DNA of 64,000 nucleotides from Bdellovibrio sp. (GTDB taxonomy: Bacteria > Bdellovibrionota > Bacteriovoracia > Bacteriovoracales > Bacteriovoracaceae): assembly GCA_016187935.1 (NCBI GenBank), contig JACPIU010000014.1:62001-126000 (forward strand), written 5' to 3'. The position numbers and the translations under genes were made by a program. Of the stretch, positions 44,302 to 53,041 are shown one piece after another. A model generated the notes under the pieces. It was not told where the DNA came from. It was given only the letters and a program-made list of their open reading frames with translations, and ran no database searches. Within the stretch, counting starts at the first letter, position 1, and each line of letters begins with the position of its first letter.

Positions 44302-45036
44302 ATGGCTTATATGAAAGGGCAGTTATTTTTAATTCCTACACCCATCGCACCAGGACAGAGGCTGGAGAGCAGCGCGCATGACCTATTGCTAAAAGCTTGG
44401 ATGCAAGATCAGGAATCTTCTCTTTTCTTAATTGAAACTCCTAAAGCAGGTCGGGCCCAATGGGCCCAGTTTGGATTGCCCCGTGAAGCTATTCCTCATT
44501 TGATGGCCTACAACGAACAAACTCGCCAAGAGCTGTTGCCTATCCTAATCGCAGCACTCTTGCAGGGGAAAAAAGTTTATTTGATGACAGATGGAGGTCT
44601 GCCGGCCTTTATGGACCCAGGCGCTGAATTGGTTCGATCCTGCCATGAGCGAGAAATTCCCGTGCGATCCACTCCTTTTTGCAACAGCGTCCTTCTGGCC
44701 TTGGCCCTTTCCGGACTTTGTCATCAGCAGTTTATTTTTGAGGGTGCTTTGCCACGAGAAAGTGAGGACCGTTTGCGGGCCTTACAACAGTATTGGCATC
44801 AACCCTCGACTGTGGTTATTCTCGATGCTCCCTATCGCCTGCCCAAACTGTTGCAAATTCTGGTGCAAATAAGTTTAAGCAGCGGTGTTCACCGCGAGCT
44901 ATTTTTGGCGTTAGATCTGCAAAGTGATGCGGAGCGACACATGCTATGTTCTAGTCGAGATCTCTCATCTCTCCAGAAGGAATTAAACAATAAATATGAA
45001 TTTATTTTAGTCATCGGCCCTATTGGTTCGAAGTGA
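44302..45036 (+). CDS. SAM-dependent methyltransferase of the tetrapyrrole-methylase fold (RsmI-like)
   Basis: A 244-residue protein. It shows the fold's landmarks LFLIPTPIAPG near the N-terminus, LMTDGGLPAFMDPG (SAM-binding loop) and TPFCNSVLLALALSG. This organisation is shared with RsmI, which 2'-O-methylates C1402 of 16S rRNA, but the N-terminal loop and the length differ, so it may be a paralogue with another RNA target. ATG 44311 is an alternative start. Its neighbour is also a likely RNA methyltransferase. A terminator follows. Confidence 0.84.
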   Translation: MAYMKGQLFLIPTPIAPGQRLESSAHDLLLKAWMQDQESSLFLIETPKAGRAQWAQFGLPREAIPHLMAYNEQTRQELLPILIAALLQGKKVYLMTDGGLPAFMDPGAELVRSCHEREIPVRSTPFCNSVLLALALSGLCHQQFIFEGALPRESEDRLRALQQYWHQPSTVVILDAPYRLPKLLQILVQISLSSGVHRELFLALDLQSDAERHMLCSSRDLSSLQKELNNKYEFILVIGPIGSK

Positions 45037-45061
45037 CCTATTAAAATCTAGAAACGCCATG

Positions 45062-45090
45062 CATAATCTGTAAAAAGATTATGACGTTTT
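45062..45090 (+). terminator. terminator before the mevalonate operon
   Basis: CATAATCT and AGATTATG form an 8-bp stem around GTAAAA, followed by ACGTTTT. Flanking AAACG and CGTTT may lengthen the stem. Confidence 0.6.
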
Positions 45091-45132
45091 AAGGCCTCTT
45101 GTGTTAGAAGCCTATGCCGATATCAACTGTGG

Positions 45133-46233
45133 ATGAATTTAATGAGTTCCGATATAATGTCGAAAAACCCCTTGAATGGCAGAAAATTTGAGCACTTAGA
45201 TAAGGCCTTCGATGCTCAAGTACGGGTTGATTCAAGACCAAATTGGCATCAGGAACTGACGATTGATTACGAGCCTCTTCTTGCTCCACATCCCAATATT
45301 GAAGCAGAGATAGCAAACCCCACCCATCAGTTGAGTTTTTTAGGAAAAAGTTTTCATTTTCCTTTTTGGATTTCCAGCATGACCGGGGGAATTGGTCCAG
45401 CACGTCATATCAATCAAAATTTGGCGAGAGTGGCGGTTGAATTTGGTTTAGGCATGGGATTGGGTTCTTGTCGCCCTCTTCTCGAAGATGATCAGTACTT
45501 CGATGATTTTAATCTCCGACCAATCTTAGGGCCCGAGCGATTGTTTCTGGCCAATATTGGTATTGCCCAAATTGAACAGCTCCTGGCGGTCAATGAGATC
45601 GAGCGCATCCATGTTGTCGTCGAACGTCTCAAGGCCGATGGGCTTATTATCCATGTCAATCCTTTGCAGGAATTTTTTCAACCGGAAGGGGATCGAATTA
45701 ATCGCGCTCCCATTGATGTATTGGAAGAATTTCTCGAAAGCGCGCCTTACCCCGTGGTGGTGAAAGAAGTTGGGCAAGGAATGGGGCCTCGAAGTCTGCG
45801 GGCCTTAATGAAATTGCCTCTTGCCGCTATCGATTTTGCCTCTTTTGGCGGTACCAATTTTACAAAGTTAGAATTGAATCGAGGCACCTATGGAGCAAAA
45901 TCAAGCTATCATGATTTTGCTCTCGTAGGGCATACCGCCTATGAGATGGTTGGTATGGTAAAACAAATTGAATTGGAAAAGAGCATAGCGTCCCGACCAC
46001 AATATATAATTTCTGGTGGTATTAGTTCGGTTTTGGAAGGTATGCCATGCCTGGCAGCACTGCAAGACCGTGCAATTTTGGGAATGGCGAAATCTTTTTT
46101 AAACCATGCCATGGGAGGTTATGCAGAGTTGCAGAATTTTGTACGGACGCAAGTAGGAGCTTACCTGTTGGCCTGTCATTATCTTCATTATAGCGGCCAA
46201 TTTATCTCTCCAGTTAAAGGGAGTCTCCAATGA
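45133..46233 (+). CDS. fni: type 2 isopentenyl-diphosphate delta-isomerase
   Basis: A 366-residue FMN-dependent isomerase. The motifs KFEHLDKAF near the start, SMTGG, HVNPLQE, VKEVGQGM and FGGTNFTKLE match IDI-2. It interconverts isopentenyl and dimethylallyl diphosphate using reduced FMN, the last step after mevalonate. It leads the mevalonate operon, and its stop overlaps the mvaA start by four bases. The start codon is uncertain: ATGs at 45133, 45142 and 45157 are in frame and none has a strong ribosome site. Confidence 0.95.
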   Translation: MNLMSSDIMSKNPLNGRKFEHLDKAFDAQVRVDSRPNWHQELTIDYEPLLAPHPNIEAEIANPTHQLSFLGKSFHFPFWISSMTGGIGPARHINQNLARVAVEFGLGMGLGSCRPLLEDDQYFDDFNLRPILGPERLFLANIGIAQIEQLLAVNEIERIHVVVERLKADGLIIHVNPLQEFFQPEGDRINRAPIDVLEEFLESAPYPVVVKEVGQGMGPRSLRALMKLPLAAIDFASFGGTNFTKLELNRGTYGAKSSYHDFALVGHTAYEMVGMVKQIELEKSIASRPQYIISGGISSVLEGMPCLAALQDRAILGMAKSFLNHAMGGYAELQNFVRTQVGAYLLACHYLHYSGQFISPVKGSLQ

Positions 46234-47585
46234 ACCTCAATTTACCGGGACAAATACAGGTCGAAGGATTTTCCAAATGGAACAAAGTGGAAAAGATTGA
46301 GTTCTTGGCCAAGCATTTGGAGCAAAACGTAAATTTGCCTGCTCAGAATTTTTCCCAATTGATACAAAGTTTTTGGCATTCAGATGCGGAAGCACAGAAA
46401 ATCTTTGATGAATTTTCTGAAAATACTATTACTAACTTCTATTTCCCCTATGGTGTAGTCCCAAATTTTCTTTTAAATGAAAAACTCTATTGCGTACCCA
46501 TGGTGATTGAGGAAAGTTCAGTGGTTGCAGCCTGTTCAAAGAGCGCTAAGTTTTGGCGCAAGCGTGGCGGTTTTCACGCTACAATCATCAGTACTGAGAA
46601 AGTCGGCCAAGTGCATTTCTATTGGGAGGGCAATCCTCAGAAATTGCAAAGTTTTTTTGCCGATAGGAGAGAGGAGTTATTGGCCTTTGTAGCTCCAATT
46701 GCCAGTAGTATGCAGGCCCGTGGGGGAGGTATCAAATCTCTAGCTTTGCTTGATAAGACATCCGAGGATCCCGGTCTATATCAACTCTTTTTGACCTTTG
46801 AAACTTGCGATGCCATGGGGGCCAATTTCATCAATTCCATCCTTGAAGCGACCGCGCAACGCTGGAAAGAGATGGTATCGGATGCCCAGGAATTTGTTGG
46901 AAGTGAAAAATCTCTGACTGTGATTATGTCCATTCTTTCGAATTTCACTCCTAACTGTCGTGTGCGTGTGAATGTCCAATGTCCCATTGACCAGTTGGAT
47001 GATGGAACTCTTGGAATGACTCCCAAAGAGTTTGCCCTTAAATTTAATAAGGCCATCAAGATCGCCGAATTAGATGTTTATCGTGCGACCACTCACAATA
47101 AAGGTATTTTTAATGGCATTGATGCTGTTGTCCTGGCAACTGGAAATGATTTTCGTGCCGTCGAAGCCTGCGGCCATGCTTATGCATCGGAGAGCGGCCG
47201 GTATCGTTCACTCAGTCACTGTACCCTTTCCGAAGGGCTTTTTACTTTCTGGCTTGAGATTCCTATGGCCCTTGGAACAGTTGGAGGTCTTACAGGTCTT
47301 CATCCACTGGCGCGAGTGTCTTTGGATTTGTTGCATCAACCCAGTGCTGAGAAGTTAATGCAAGTTGCGGCCAGCGTCGGATTGGCCCAAAATTTTGCCG
47401 CCTTAAGGTCTCTCGTAACTACTGGGATACAAAGAGGGCATATGCGTATGCATCTGATGAATATTTTGAATCATCTCGAAGCCAATGAGGAAGAGCGTGG
47501 GTTGGCAAAAGAATATTTCGCCGATCGAGTCGTATCTTTCAAGGCGGTTCGCGAACTCTTAGCTTCGTTGAGGAACTATCAATGA
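46230..47585 (+). CDS. mvaA: class II-like hydroxymethylglutaryl-CoA reductase
   Basis: A 451-residue HMG-CoA reductase. Landmarks are PYGVVPNFLLN, VPMVIEESSVVAA (catalytic Glu), DAMGANFINS (cofactor-site motif), THNKGIFNGIDAV (catalytic Lys), ATGNDFRAVEA (catalytic Asp), and a C-terminal GIQRGHMRMHLMNIL carrying the catalytic His. The QRGHM lid region is the bacterial class II type. It reduces HMG-CoA to mevalonate. Four-base overlaps on both sides show tight co-translation within the operon. Confidence 0.95.
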   Translation: MNLNLPGQIQVEGFSKWNKVEKIEFLAKHLEQNVNLPAQNFSQLIQSFWHSDAEAQKIFDEFSENTITNFYFPYGVVPNFLLNEKLYCVPMVIEESSVVAACSKSAKFWRKRGGFHATIISTEKVGQVHFYWEGNPQKLQSFFADRREELLAFVAPIASSMQARGGGIKSLALLDKTSEDPGLYQLFLTFETCDAMGANFINSILEATAQRWKEMVSDAQEFVGSEKSLTVIMSILSNFTPNCRVRVNVQCPIDQLDDGTLGMTPKEFALKFNKAIKIAELDVYRATTHNKGIFNGIDAVVLATGNDFRAVEACGHAYASESGRYRSLSHCTLSEGLFTFWLEIPMALGTVGGLTGLHPLARVSLDLLHQPSAEKLMQVAASVGLAQNFAALRSLVTTGIQRGHMRMHLMNILNHLEANEEERGLAKEYFADRVVSFKAVRELLASLRNYQ

Positions 47586-48670
47586 AGGAAACAATCACCG
47601 CATTGCCCGTAGCGCTTCAAAATGGTCAAGACCAATTGGCGACCATTTTAGAAAATGACTTAGTTAAAAAAGTAATGCCTAATGGAAATGACCAACATTA
47701 CTATGGTCATGGGAAATTGCTTTTGTCGGGTGAATATTTTGTGCTGGATGGGGCCTTGGCCTTAACGGTCCCTGTTCGTTTTGGTCAAACGCTAACGGTT
47801 GATTATCGACCATCGTATAATCCACTCCTTACCTGGAAAAGCTATGATGTAAATAAATCATGCTGGTTTGAGGCCCATTTTGAATTTTGGCGTTTTCGTT
47901 GTGTCGATGAAAATCCTTCTCCTGAGGCATTACTCTTGCAAGAAATTTTTCAGCAAGTACGGCGACAAAATCCTCACTTCTTAAGAGATGAAGTGGATGT
48001 GTTGGTGGAAACGAACTTAGAATTTCCTCGGCACTGGGGATTGGGATCGAGTTCAACGCTCCTTTATAACATTGCTCAGTGGGCCTATATTTCACCCTTT
48101 GAATTAATGTTCAATACCATTGGAGGCTCGGGTTATGATATCGCCTGTGCTCAATCAAATGGTGCGATTCTGTTTCAAAATAAAGATAAAATCCCTTTTT
48201 GGGCGCCTGTGAATTTTGATCCTTCCTTTCAGGATCAATTGTTTTTGTTATATTTGGGACAAAAAGCTTCGACTAGAGAAGGTGTGAGGCAATTTAGAAA
48301 GAAATATTATAACCAAAACAAAATCATACCCTTGATCAGCGAATTGACTCAGGCCATGACTGCCGCAATGTCATTGGATGTTTTCTCTCAGGCCCTTCGT
48401 CATCACGAGGAAATCGTCGGTGCCGTGCTTGATCAGGTGCCTCTTAAACAGCAACTGTTTGATGATTATTTTGGCGAGATTAAATCTCTCGGGGCATGGG
48501 GAGGAGATTTCGCTTTAGTTACCGTCCCTGCCAATGGAAAGTCACAGACCGAAGCCGTGAATTTGGCCCAACGCTATTTTAGACAAAAAGGGCTTGGAAT
48601 TTTCATTCCCTATAGTGAAATTATTTTAGCAGAGCATAAGTTAGAAGGCGGGCATGGGCCGATTCAATAG
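47582..48670 (+). CDS. GYDIA-type GHMP kinase of the mevalonate operon
   Basis: A 362-residue GHMP-superfamily kinase. The N-terminal GHGKLLLSGEYFVLDGA, the ATP-binding loop WGLGSSST (residues 152-159) and the motif GGSGYDIACAQ (residues 181-191) define the GYDIA group. Its position between HMG-CoA reductase and the decarboxylase, with a second kinase later in the operon, suggests it is the phosphomevalonate kinase. That is inferred, since no other candidate is in the operon. The stop overlaps mvaD by 17 bases. Confidence 0.88.
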   Translation: MKETITALPVALQNGQDQLATILENDLVKKVMPNGNDQHYYGHGKLLLSGEYFVLDGALALTVPVRFGQTLTVDYRPSYNPLLTWKSYDVNKSCWFEAHFEFWRFRCVDENPSPEALLLQEIFQQVRRQNPHFLRDEVDVLVETNLEFPRHWGLGSSSTLLYNIAQWAYISPFELMFNTIGGSGYDIACAQSNGAILFQNKDKIPFWAPVNFDPSFQDQLFLLYLGQKASTREGVRQFRKKYYNQNKIIPLISELTQAMTAAMSLDVFSQALRHHEEIVGAVLDQVPLKQQLFDDYFGEIKSLGAWGGDFALVTVPANGKSQTEAVNLAQRYFRQKGLGIFIPYSEIILAEHKLEGGHGPIQ

Positions 48671-49808
48671 TTTGCAATCGGAAATTTCTTGGGACCATGC
48701 TATGGTTGAACGCCCTATCTCGGGTGAGATGACCTGGCAAGTGCCATCTAATTTGGCGCTCGTCAAATATTGGGGGAAAGTAGGTCATCAATTGCCAGGC
48801 AATCCTTCGTTATCCTTAACTTTGCGCCAATCGGTAACGGTACTCGAAGCTCACTTTTCTTTTGATCCCCAGACCCATCAGGATTTGGCTTCCCTGTGGA
48901 CCTTCCAATTCAGTTCTGACGAGAATAATTCGATGTCATTCGGAGGGAAAATTTTTCAGCATCTTGAGATCATGTCGAAATACTATTCTTTTTTACGCAA
49001 AACAAAATTGATACTGAAATCTCATAATACCTTTCCGCACAGTGCTGGGATTGCCTCTTCGGCTTCTGCATCCTTGAGCATTGCTTTGCTGGTCGAGGGG
49101 CTGGCAACCCTGATTCGAGGTGAAGATTTGAATAGTGCCATGAACGATCAGATGTTTTTACGTCGAGCTTCTTTTTTGGCCCGTTTAGGTTCTGGAAGTG
49201 CCAGCAGATCAGTTTTTCCCATAGGAGCATTATGGGGTGCATGTCCGCTTTCTAAGACAAGCTCGGACGAATGGGGTGTTGGGGTCGAAGATGAGTTACC
49301 TTATTTGAGAACTGTTGAGGATATGATTTTGATAGTTGACCAAAGGAAAAAAAGAATTTCCAGTAGAGAGGGGCATGAGTTAATGGATACTCACCCTTAT
49401 CGGAAAGAGCGATATGCAAGGGCCGGTGAGCGTCTGAACCTTTTATGGCAGGCGATTAAGAGTGGGAAAGGGACTGACGATTTTCATCGCATTGGTGTCT
49501 TGATTGAAGCCGAGGCACTCGATTTGCATTCACTGATGATGTCCTCTACACCTCCAGTGGTTTTAATGTGCCCTGATACTTTGGCCATCATTTTGGCCTT
49601 ATGGGAATGGCGAATGGACTCTAAGGCCCCAGTCTATTTTACTCTGGATGCCGGCCCGAATATTCATCTGCTCTATCCAAAATCGACAGCAGCAGCAATG
49701 GTTGAATTTAAAAAAATTTTGAAAGAGAAGAATTTACTGCCACAACAGATCATTGAGGATGGAGCAGGTCAAGGCCCTCAACTGTTACTTTTTAAAATAA
49801 AACAATAA
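48654..49808 (+). CDS. mvaD: diphosphomevalonate decarboxylase
   Basis: A 384-residue GHMP-fold decarboxylase. SNLALVKYWGK followed by NPSLSLTL at the N-terminus, HNTFPHSAGIASSASASLS (ATP loop) and LGSGSASRSVF are the classical mevalonate diphosphate decarboxylase motifs, and the catalytic Asp probably lies in the late TLDAGPNIHLLY. It converts mevalonate diphosphate to isopentenyl diphosphate. ATG 48702 is an alternative start nearer the conserved part. It is fourth in the operon. Confidence 0.95.
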   Translation: MGRFNSLQSEISWDHAMVERPISGEMTWQVPSNLALVKYWGKVGHQLPGNPSLSLTLRQSVTVLEAHFSFDPQTHQDLASLWTFQFSSDENNSMSFGGKIFQHLEIMSKYYSFLRKTKLILKSHNTFPHSAGIASSASASLSIALLVEGLATLIRGEDLNSAMNDQMFLRRASFLARLGSGSASRSVFPIGALWGACPLSKTSSDEWGVGVEDELPYLRTVEDMILIVDQRKKRISSREGHELMDTHPYRKERYARAGERLNLLWQAIKSGKGTDDFHRIGVLIEAEALDLHSLMMSSTPPVVLMCPDTLAIILALWEWRMDSKAPVYFTLDAGPNIHLLYPKSTAAAMVEFKKILKEKNLLPQQIIEDGAGQGPQLLLFKIKQ

Positions 49809-49817
49809 AGGTCAATT

Positions 49818-50744
49818 GTGATTGGGCTTCGTAAGTTTTCAAGTAAGATATTGCTCTTTGGTGAGTATAGTATCATTAAAAATTCTATGGCCCTGGCCAC
49901 TCCCTATCGTATTTTTGAAGGTCAATTGAAATTTCGACAGCAGGAAGATGCCTCAAAAAGTAGCGTTGATTCTGAGTTAAGGGCCTTCGCTTCCTATTTG
50001 CGTGAGCTTAAAAATAAGAAGGCACTACAGGCCGCCTTAGATATGGACACGCTTGAATTTGATATCGGCCAAGGCCTGTTCTTTGAATCTACCATTCCCC
50101 AAGGATTTGGAGTGGGGAGTAGTGGAGCTTTATGCGCCTCCATTTTCGATGTGTATCAGCGGGATAAGAACATCAATCAAAGTACGGACTTACTGGTATT
50201 GCGAGAGATATTAGGACAGATGGAGGCCCATTTTCATGGGGCCAGTTCTGGTCTCGATCCCTTGATTTGCTATTTGGATAAGCCTCTCCTGCTTTTAGAT
50301 AAAAATACTATTGAAGTTGCCAGGCTGCCAGTTTATGGCCAAGGCCGAGGTGGTATTTTCCTTTTGAACACCCACCGACCGCGTCGCACAGAACCCCTGG
50401 TGCATTTGTTTTTGGAGAAATGTAAAGACCGGTCCTATTTAAATCATGACCTCCTGGCCCTCATCAATGCTACCAATAGTTGCATTCATGCTTTTTTAGA
50501 AGGCAATGTCGGACCGCTATTGGAAAATTTTAAAAAGTTATCGGAGGTACAGTTTGTGAGTTTAAGACCGATGATCCCTGGTCTTTTTCAAAACTTATGG
50601 CAAAAAGGATTAGAGGAAGAAAAGTTCTTTCTCAAGTTATGTGGAGCTGGTGGCGGTGGTTTCTTGTTGGGTATTACCCACGATTTCAAAGTTGTTCGCG
50701 AGGCCCTGATCGGCCAGGAATTTCGTCCCATCTATTACTTTTAA
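49818..50744 (+). CDS. mevalonate kinase-like GHMP kinase
   Basis: A 308-residue GHMP kinase with a GTG start preceded by AAAGG. Motifs are SSKILLFGEYSIIKN at the N-terminus, the ATP loop GFGVGSSGA (residues 96-104), HGASSGLDP with the catalytic Asp near residue 148, and the late KLCGAGGGGFLLG. These fit mevalonate kinase, which makes 5-phosphomevalonate. It ends the operon 10 bases after mvaD, and its stop overlaps the convergent crotonase gene by four bases. The division of labour with the GYDIA kinase should be treated as inferred. Confidence 0.9.
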   Translation: MIGLRKFSSKILLFGEYSIIKNSMALATPYRIFEGQLKFRQQEDASKSSVDSELRAFASYLRELKNKKALQAALDMDTLEFDIGQGLFFESTIPQGFGVGSSGALCASIFDVYQRDKNINQSTDLLVLREILGQMEAHFHGASSGLDPLICYLDKPLLLLDKNTIEVARLPVYGQGRGGIFLLNTHRPRRTEPLVHLFLEKCKDRSYLNHDLLALINATNSCIHAFLEGNVGPLLENFKKLSEVQFVSLRPMIPGLFQNLWQKGLEEEKFFLKLCGAGGGGFLLGITHDFKVVREALIGQEFRPIYYF

Positions 50745-51589
50745 GCGTGCAAATTTCTAACTTTATTGACGACATCTTCCGCAGACAAATATTGCGCTTT
50801 TTTACCATTTAAGGTGGCCTGAATGCCTGTTTTCCAATCTTGCAGGTGATGAGCGGCCCGGCCGAAATTACGCTCGACCGCCAGTCCTTCCTCAAACGAC
50901 TTGCGTACAAGTTCAAGCATGGCACGTTTTGCCTGGATTCTTGCCACAGGAGATTGGGCGGTAATCTGCTCTAAAAGTCCTTGCATGATTTGATCCCGTT
51001 CAATTCTGTTTGAGTATAATTCAAGCACCAGTCCTTGGTTTTTTAAATCATCGGCAGTGAGCGGATGTCCAGAAAGGCACAAATTGCGAACTAAAAAAGG
51101 TCCGATTAAAGTGGAAAGTAACCCGATTCCTCCGCTACTGGGAACAAGTCCTTTTTGAAGGTGATCAAAATGCAGGTGGCAGGTATTCCGTGCCACTCTG
51201 ATATCGGCCAAAAGGGCCAACTCTGCGGCAAAATCTTTGCCACCTTCACCAAGGTCGTAAATGATAGTTTGAGGGAGAAAAAAGGCGGCATAGATAACCC
51301 TTTGCAGCCGCTCTTGAAATACCCTTAGTTCTTCCAGAGACATTTGTGTTATCTGGGCCAAGTTTGCCCCGCTGGCAAATTTTCCAGTTTGTGATTGCAT
51401 CACGACAGTGGAAATTTCGATGTGGTTAGTTAACCACGTCCAAATCTGTTCCAGTTCTAACACATTTCCTGGTGTTAGCTCTAAAGCCGCACTGCTCGCT
51501 GCAGACGGCGAAATCCACAGAGTTTTCGTTTCTTTGTCTAGATTTAATTCAAAGTGAGTAAGTGAAAGGAGATTTGTCACGACAACCAT
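50741..51589 (-). CDS. enoyl-CoA hydratase/isomerase (crotonase) family protein
   Basis: A 282-residue crotonase-fold protein. The oxyanion-hole region reads KFASGANLAQI, the second motif GEGGKDFAAELALLADIRVA replaces the usual G-A-GG-x-x-L, and KGLVPSSGGIGLLSTLIG gives the third. A C-terminal helix (SPVARIQAKRAMLEL) is typical. It may hydrate or isomerise an acyl-CoA. A GTG at 51580 with AAGG upstream is an alternative start. The substrate cannot be inferred; the gene is separate from the mevalonate operon it meets tail to tail. Confidence 0.85.
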   Translation of the reverse strand: MVVVTNLLSLTHFELNLDKETKTLWISPSAASSAALELTPGNVLELEQIWTWLTNHIEISTVVMQSQTGKFASGANLAQITQMSLEELRVFQERLQRVIYAAFFLPQTIIYDLGEGGKDFAAELALLADIRVARNTCHLHFDHLQKGLVPSSGGIGLLSTLIGPFLVRNLCLSGHPLTADDLKNQGLVLELYSNRIERDQIMQGLLEQITAQSPVARIQAKRAMLELVRKSFEEGLAVERNFGRAAHHLQDWKTGIQATLNGKKAQYLSAEDVVNKVRNLHA

Positions 51590-51614
51590 CCTTGGTTATG
51601 GCATTTCCCGTTTT

Positions 51615-51656
51615 ATTATTGCTTAAGACCATCCATTGGATTTAAGCAACAATAAT
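51615..51656. repeat. imperfect inverted repeat upstream of the crotonase gene
   Basis: ATTATTGCTTAA (51615-51626) pairs with TTAAGCAA-C-AATAAT (51642-51656), with an inner ATCC/GGAT pair. No T-run follows in either direction. It lies 26-67 bases upstream of the crotonase start and could be an operator. Confidence 0.55.
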
Positions 51657-51776
51657 ATATCTTGCATGAGGAAGAGGGGCCTGTCAAAGCCCCAACAATA
51701 ATTGGTCGCGATGATCGGTGACAAATTTGAGAAGTCGATTAATTTTTTGCAAGTACTGGATTTGTTAGTGGTGAGG

Positions 51777-52715
51777 TCAGTGGCTATCGATTTCACTTAA
51801 ATAACGTTCTGCACGTATTGCTGCTTGACAACCTGATCCTGCCGCCGTGATCGCCTGTCTATAATAACTATCTTGAACGTCGCCCGCAGCAAAGATACCT
51901 GGGATATCGGTTTCAGGCGTTCCATTCACTGTTTTGATAAAACCTTGGTCATCAAGTGCCAATTGGCCTTGCAAAAAACGAGTGTTGGGGGTATGGCCGA
52001 TGGCCATAAAAAGACCATCGGTTTTGTGTAATGTACTCTCTTGCGTGAGCAAATTGGTGAGCATAATTGCGGTTAAACCATTCTGATCGTATTTTAATTC
52101 AGTCACGGTAGTGTTCATCAGACATTCAATTTTTGGATTCTTTTTCAGCCGTTCCTGCATAGCTCTGGAGGCACGGAACTGATTGCGACGGTGAACCAGA
52201 TAAACCTTCGAAGCAAACTTGGTCAGAAAAGTGGCTTCCTCCATGGCGGTGTCTCCGCCACCAACCACATAGACGATGCGGTTTTTATAGAAAAAACCAT
52301 CACAGGTGGCACAGGCACTGACTCCTTTTCCAATTAACTCTTGTTCATGTGGGAGCCCCAAATATAAAGCGGTGGCACCTGTAGCAACAATAACCGTTTC
52401 AGTTAGATATTCTTGACCAGCATCATCAAAGATTTGGAAAGGTTTGTGCTTAAAATTTACTCGATCAACTTTTTTGCTTAAGTATGTGGCCCCGAAGCGC
52501 AGCGCTTGCTTGCGCATATTCTCCATTAATTCTGGGCCAGAAATACCGTGCTCAAATCCCGGGAAATTTTCTATTTCTGTTGTCGTAGTAAGCTGTCCGC
52601 CGGGTTGGATGCCTTCAAAAATGAGAGGATTAAGGTTGGCCCGCGCAGCATATAGAGCGGCAGTATGCCCTGCAGGTCCCGAACCAATGATGATGAGCTT
52701 AGACTGTTTTGTCAT
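51777..52715 (-). CDS. trxB: thioredoxin reductase
   Basis: A 312-residue low-molecular-weight thioredoxin reductase. The FAD motif GSGPAGHTAALYAAR (residues 11-25), the redox pair Cys135 and Cys138 in ACATCDG, the NADPH site VVGGGDTAMEEA and the C-terminal AAGDVQD are intact. It transfers electrons from NADPH to thioredoxin in the cytoplasm. Its start overlaps the end of the small upstream gene by 17 bases, so they are co-translated. Confidence 0.97.
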   Translation of the reverse strand: MTKQSKLIIIGSGPAGHTAALYAARANLNPLIFEGIQPGGQLTTTTEIENFPGFEHGISGPELMENMRKQALRFGATYLSKKVDRVNFKHKPFQIFDDAGQEYLTETVIVATGATALYLGLPHEQELIGKGVSACATCDGFFYKNRIVYVVGGGDTAMEEATFLTKFASKVYLVHRRNQFRASRAMQERLKKNPKIECLMNTTVTELKYDQNGLTAIMLTNLLTQESTLHKTDGLFMAIGHTPNTRFLQGQLALDDQGFIKTVNGTPETDIPGIFAAGDVQDSYYRQAITAAGSGCQAAIRAERYLSEIDSH

Positions 52716-52938
52716 CTTCCACTTCTTCTTTCATTTCTTCGACTGGTTTTACTTCCTCTTCTTGTTGCTGAACCTGCTTTTTGATGGCTTCAGGACGATC
52801 ATCGTGGTCGGAATGCAATTGGTAGTAGGCCCTAACGGACATAAGTTCGCTGGGGTTTGGAGCACTCCTAGTGGTTTGAAAGACCTCTTCGGTTATAGTG
52901 CATTTATATTCATAGAAGCGTTGAAATTTCTTTTTCAT
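52699..52938 (-). CDS. small charged protein co-transcribed with trxB
   Basis: A 79-residue cytoplasmic protein. The N-terminus (FYEYKCTITEEVFQTT) and SVRAYYQLHSDHDDRPEAI look like a compact conserved core, and the C-terminus is Glu/Lys-rich. AAGG precedes the start. Its stop lies inside trxB. No family is recognised; the pairing with trxB and the single Cys in a C-T-I-T context may hint at redox or stress, but that is weak. Confidence 0.68.
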   Translation of the reverse strand: MKKKFQRFYEYKCTITEEVFQTTRSAPNPSELMSVRAYYQLHSDHDDRPEAIKKQVQQQEEEVKPVEEMKEEVEDDKTV

Positions 52939-53041
52939 GGCAGTAGGCCTTTGAGACAGAGTTTTAATGTACGTACGATTAAGAAGTTATGGCCGCGGTA
53001 GGTAAAAAAGTCAACCTAAAGCACAGGGCATAGGCAAAGGT

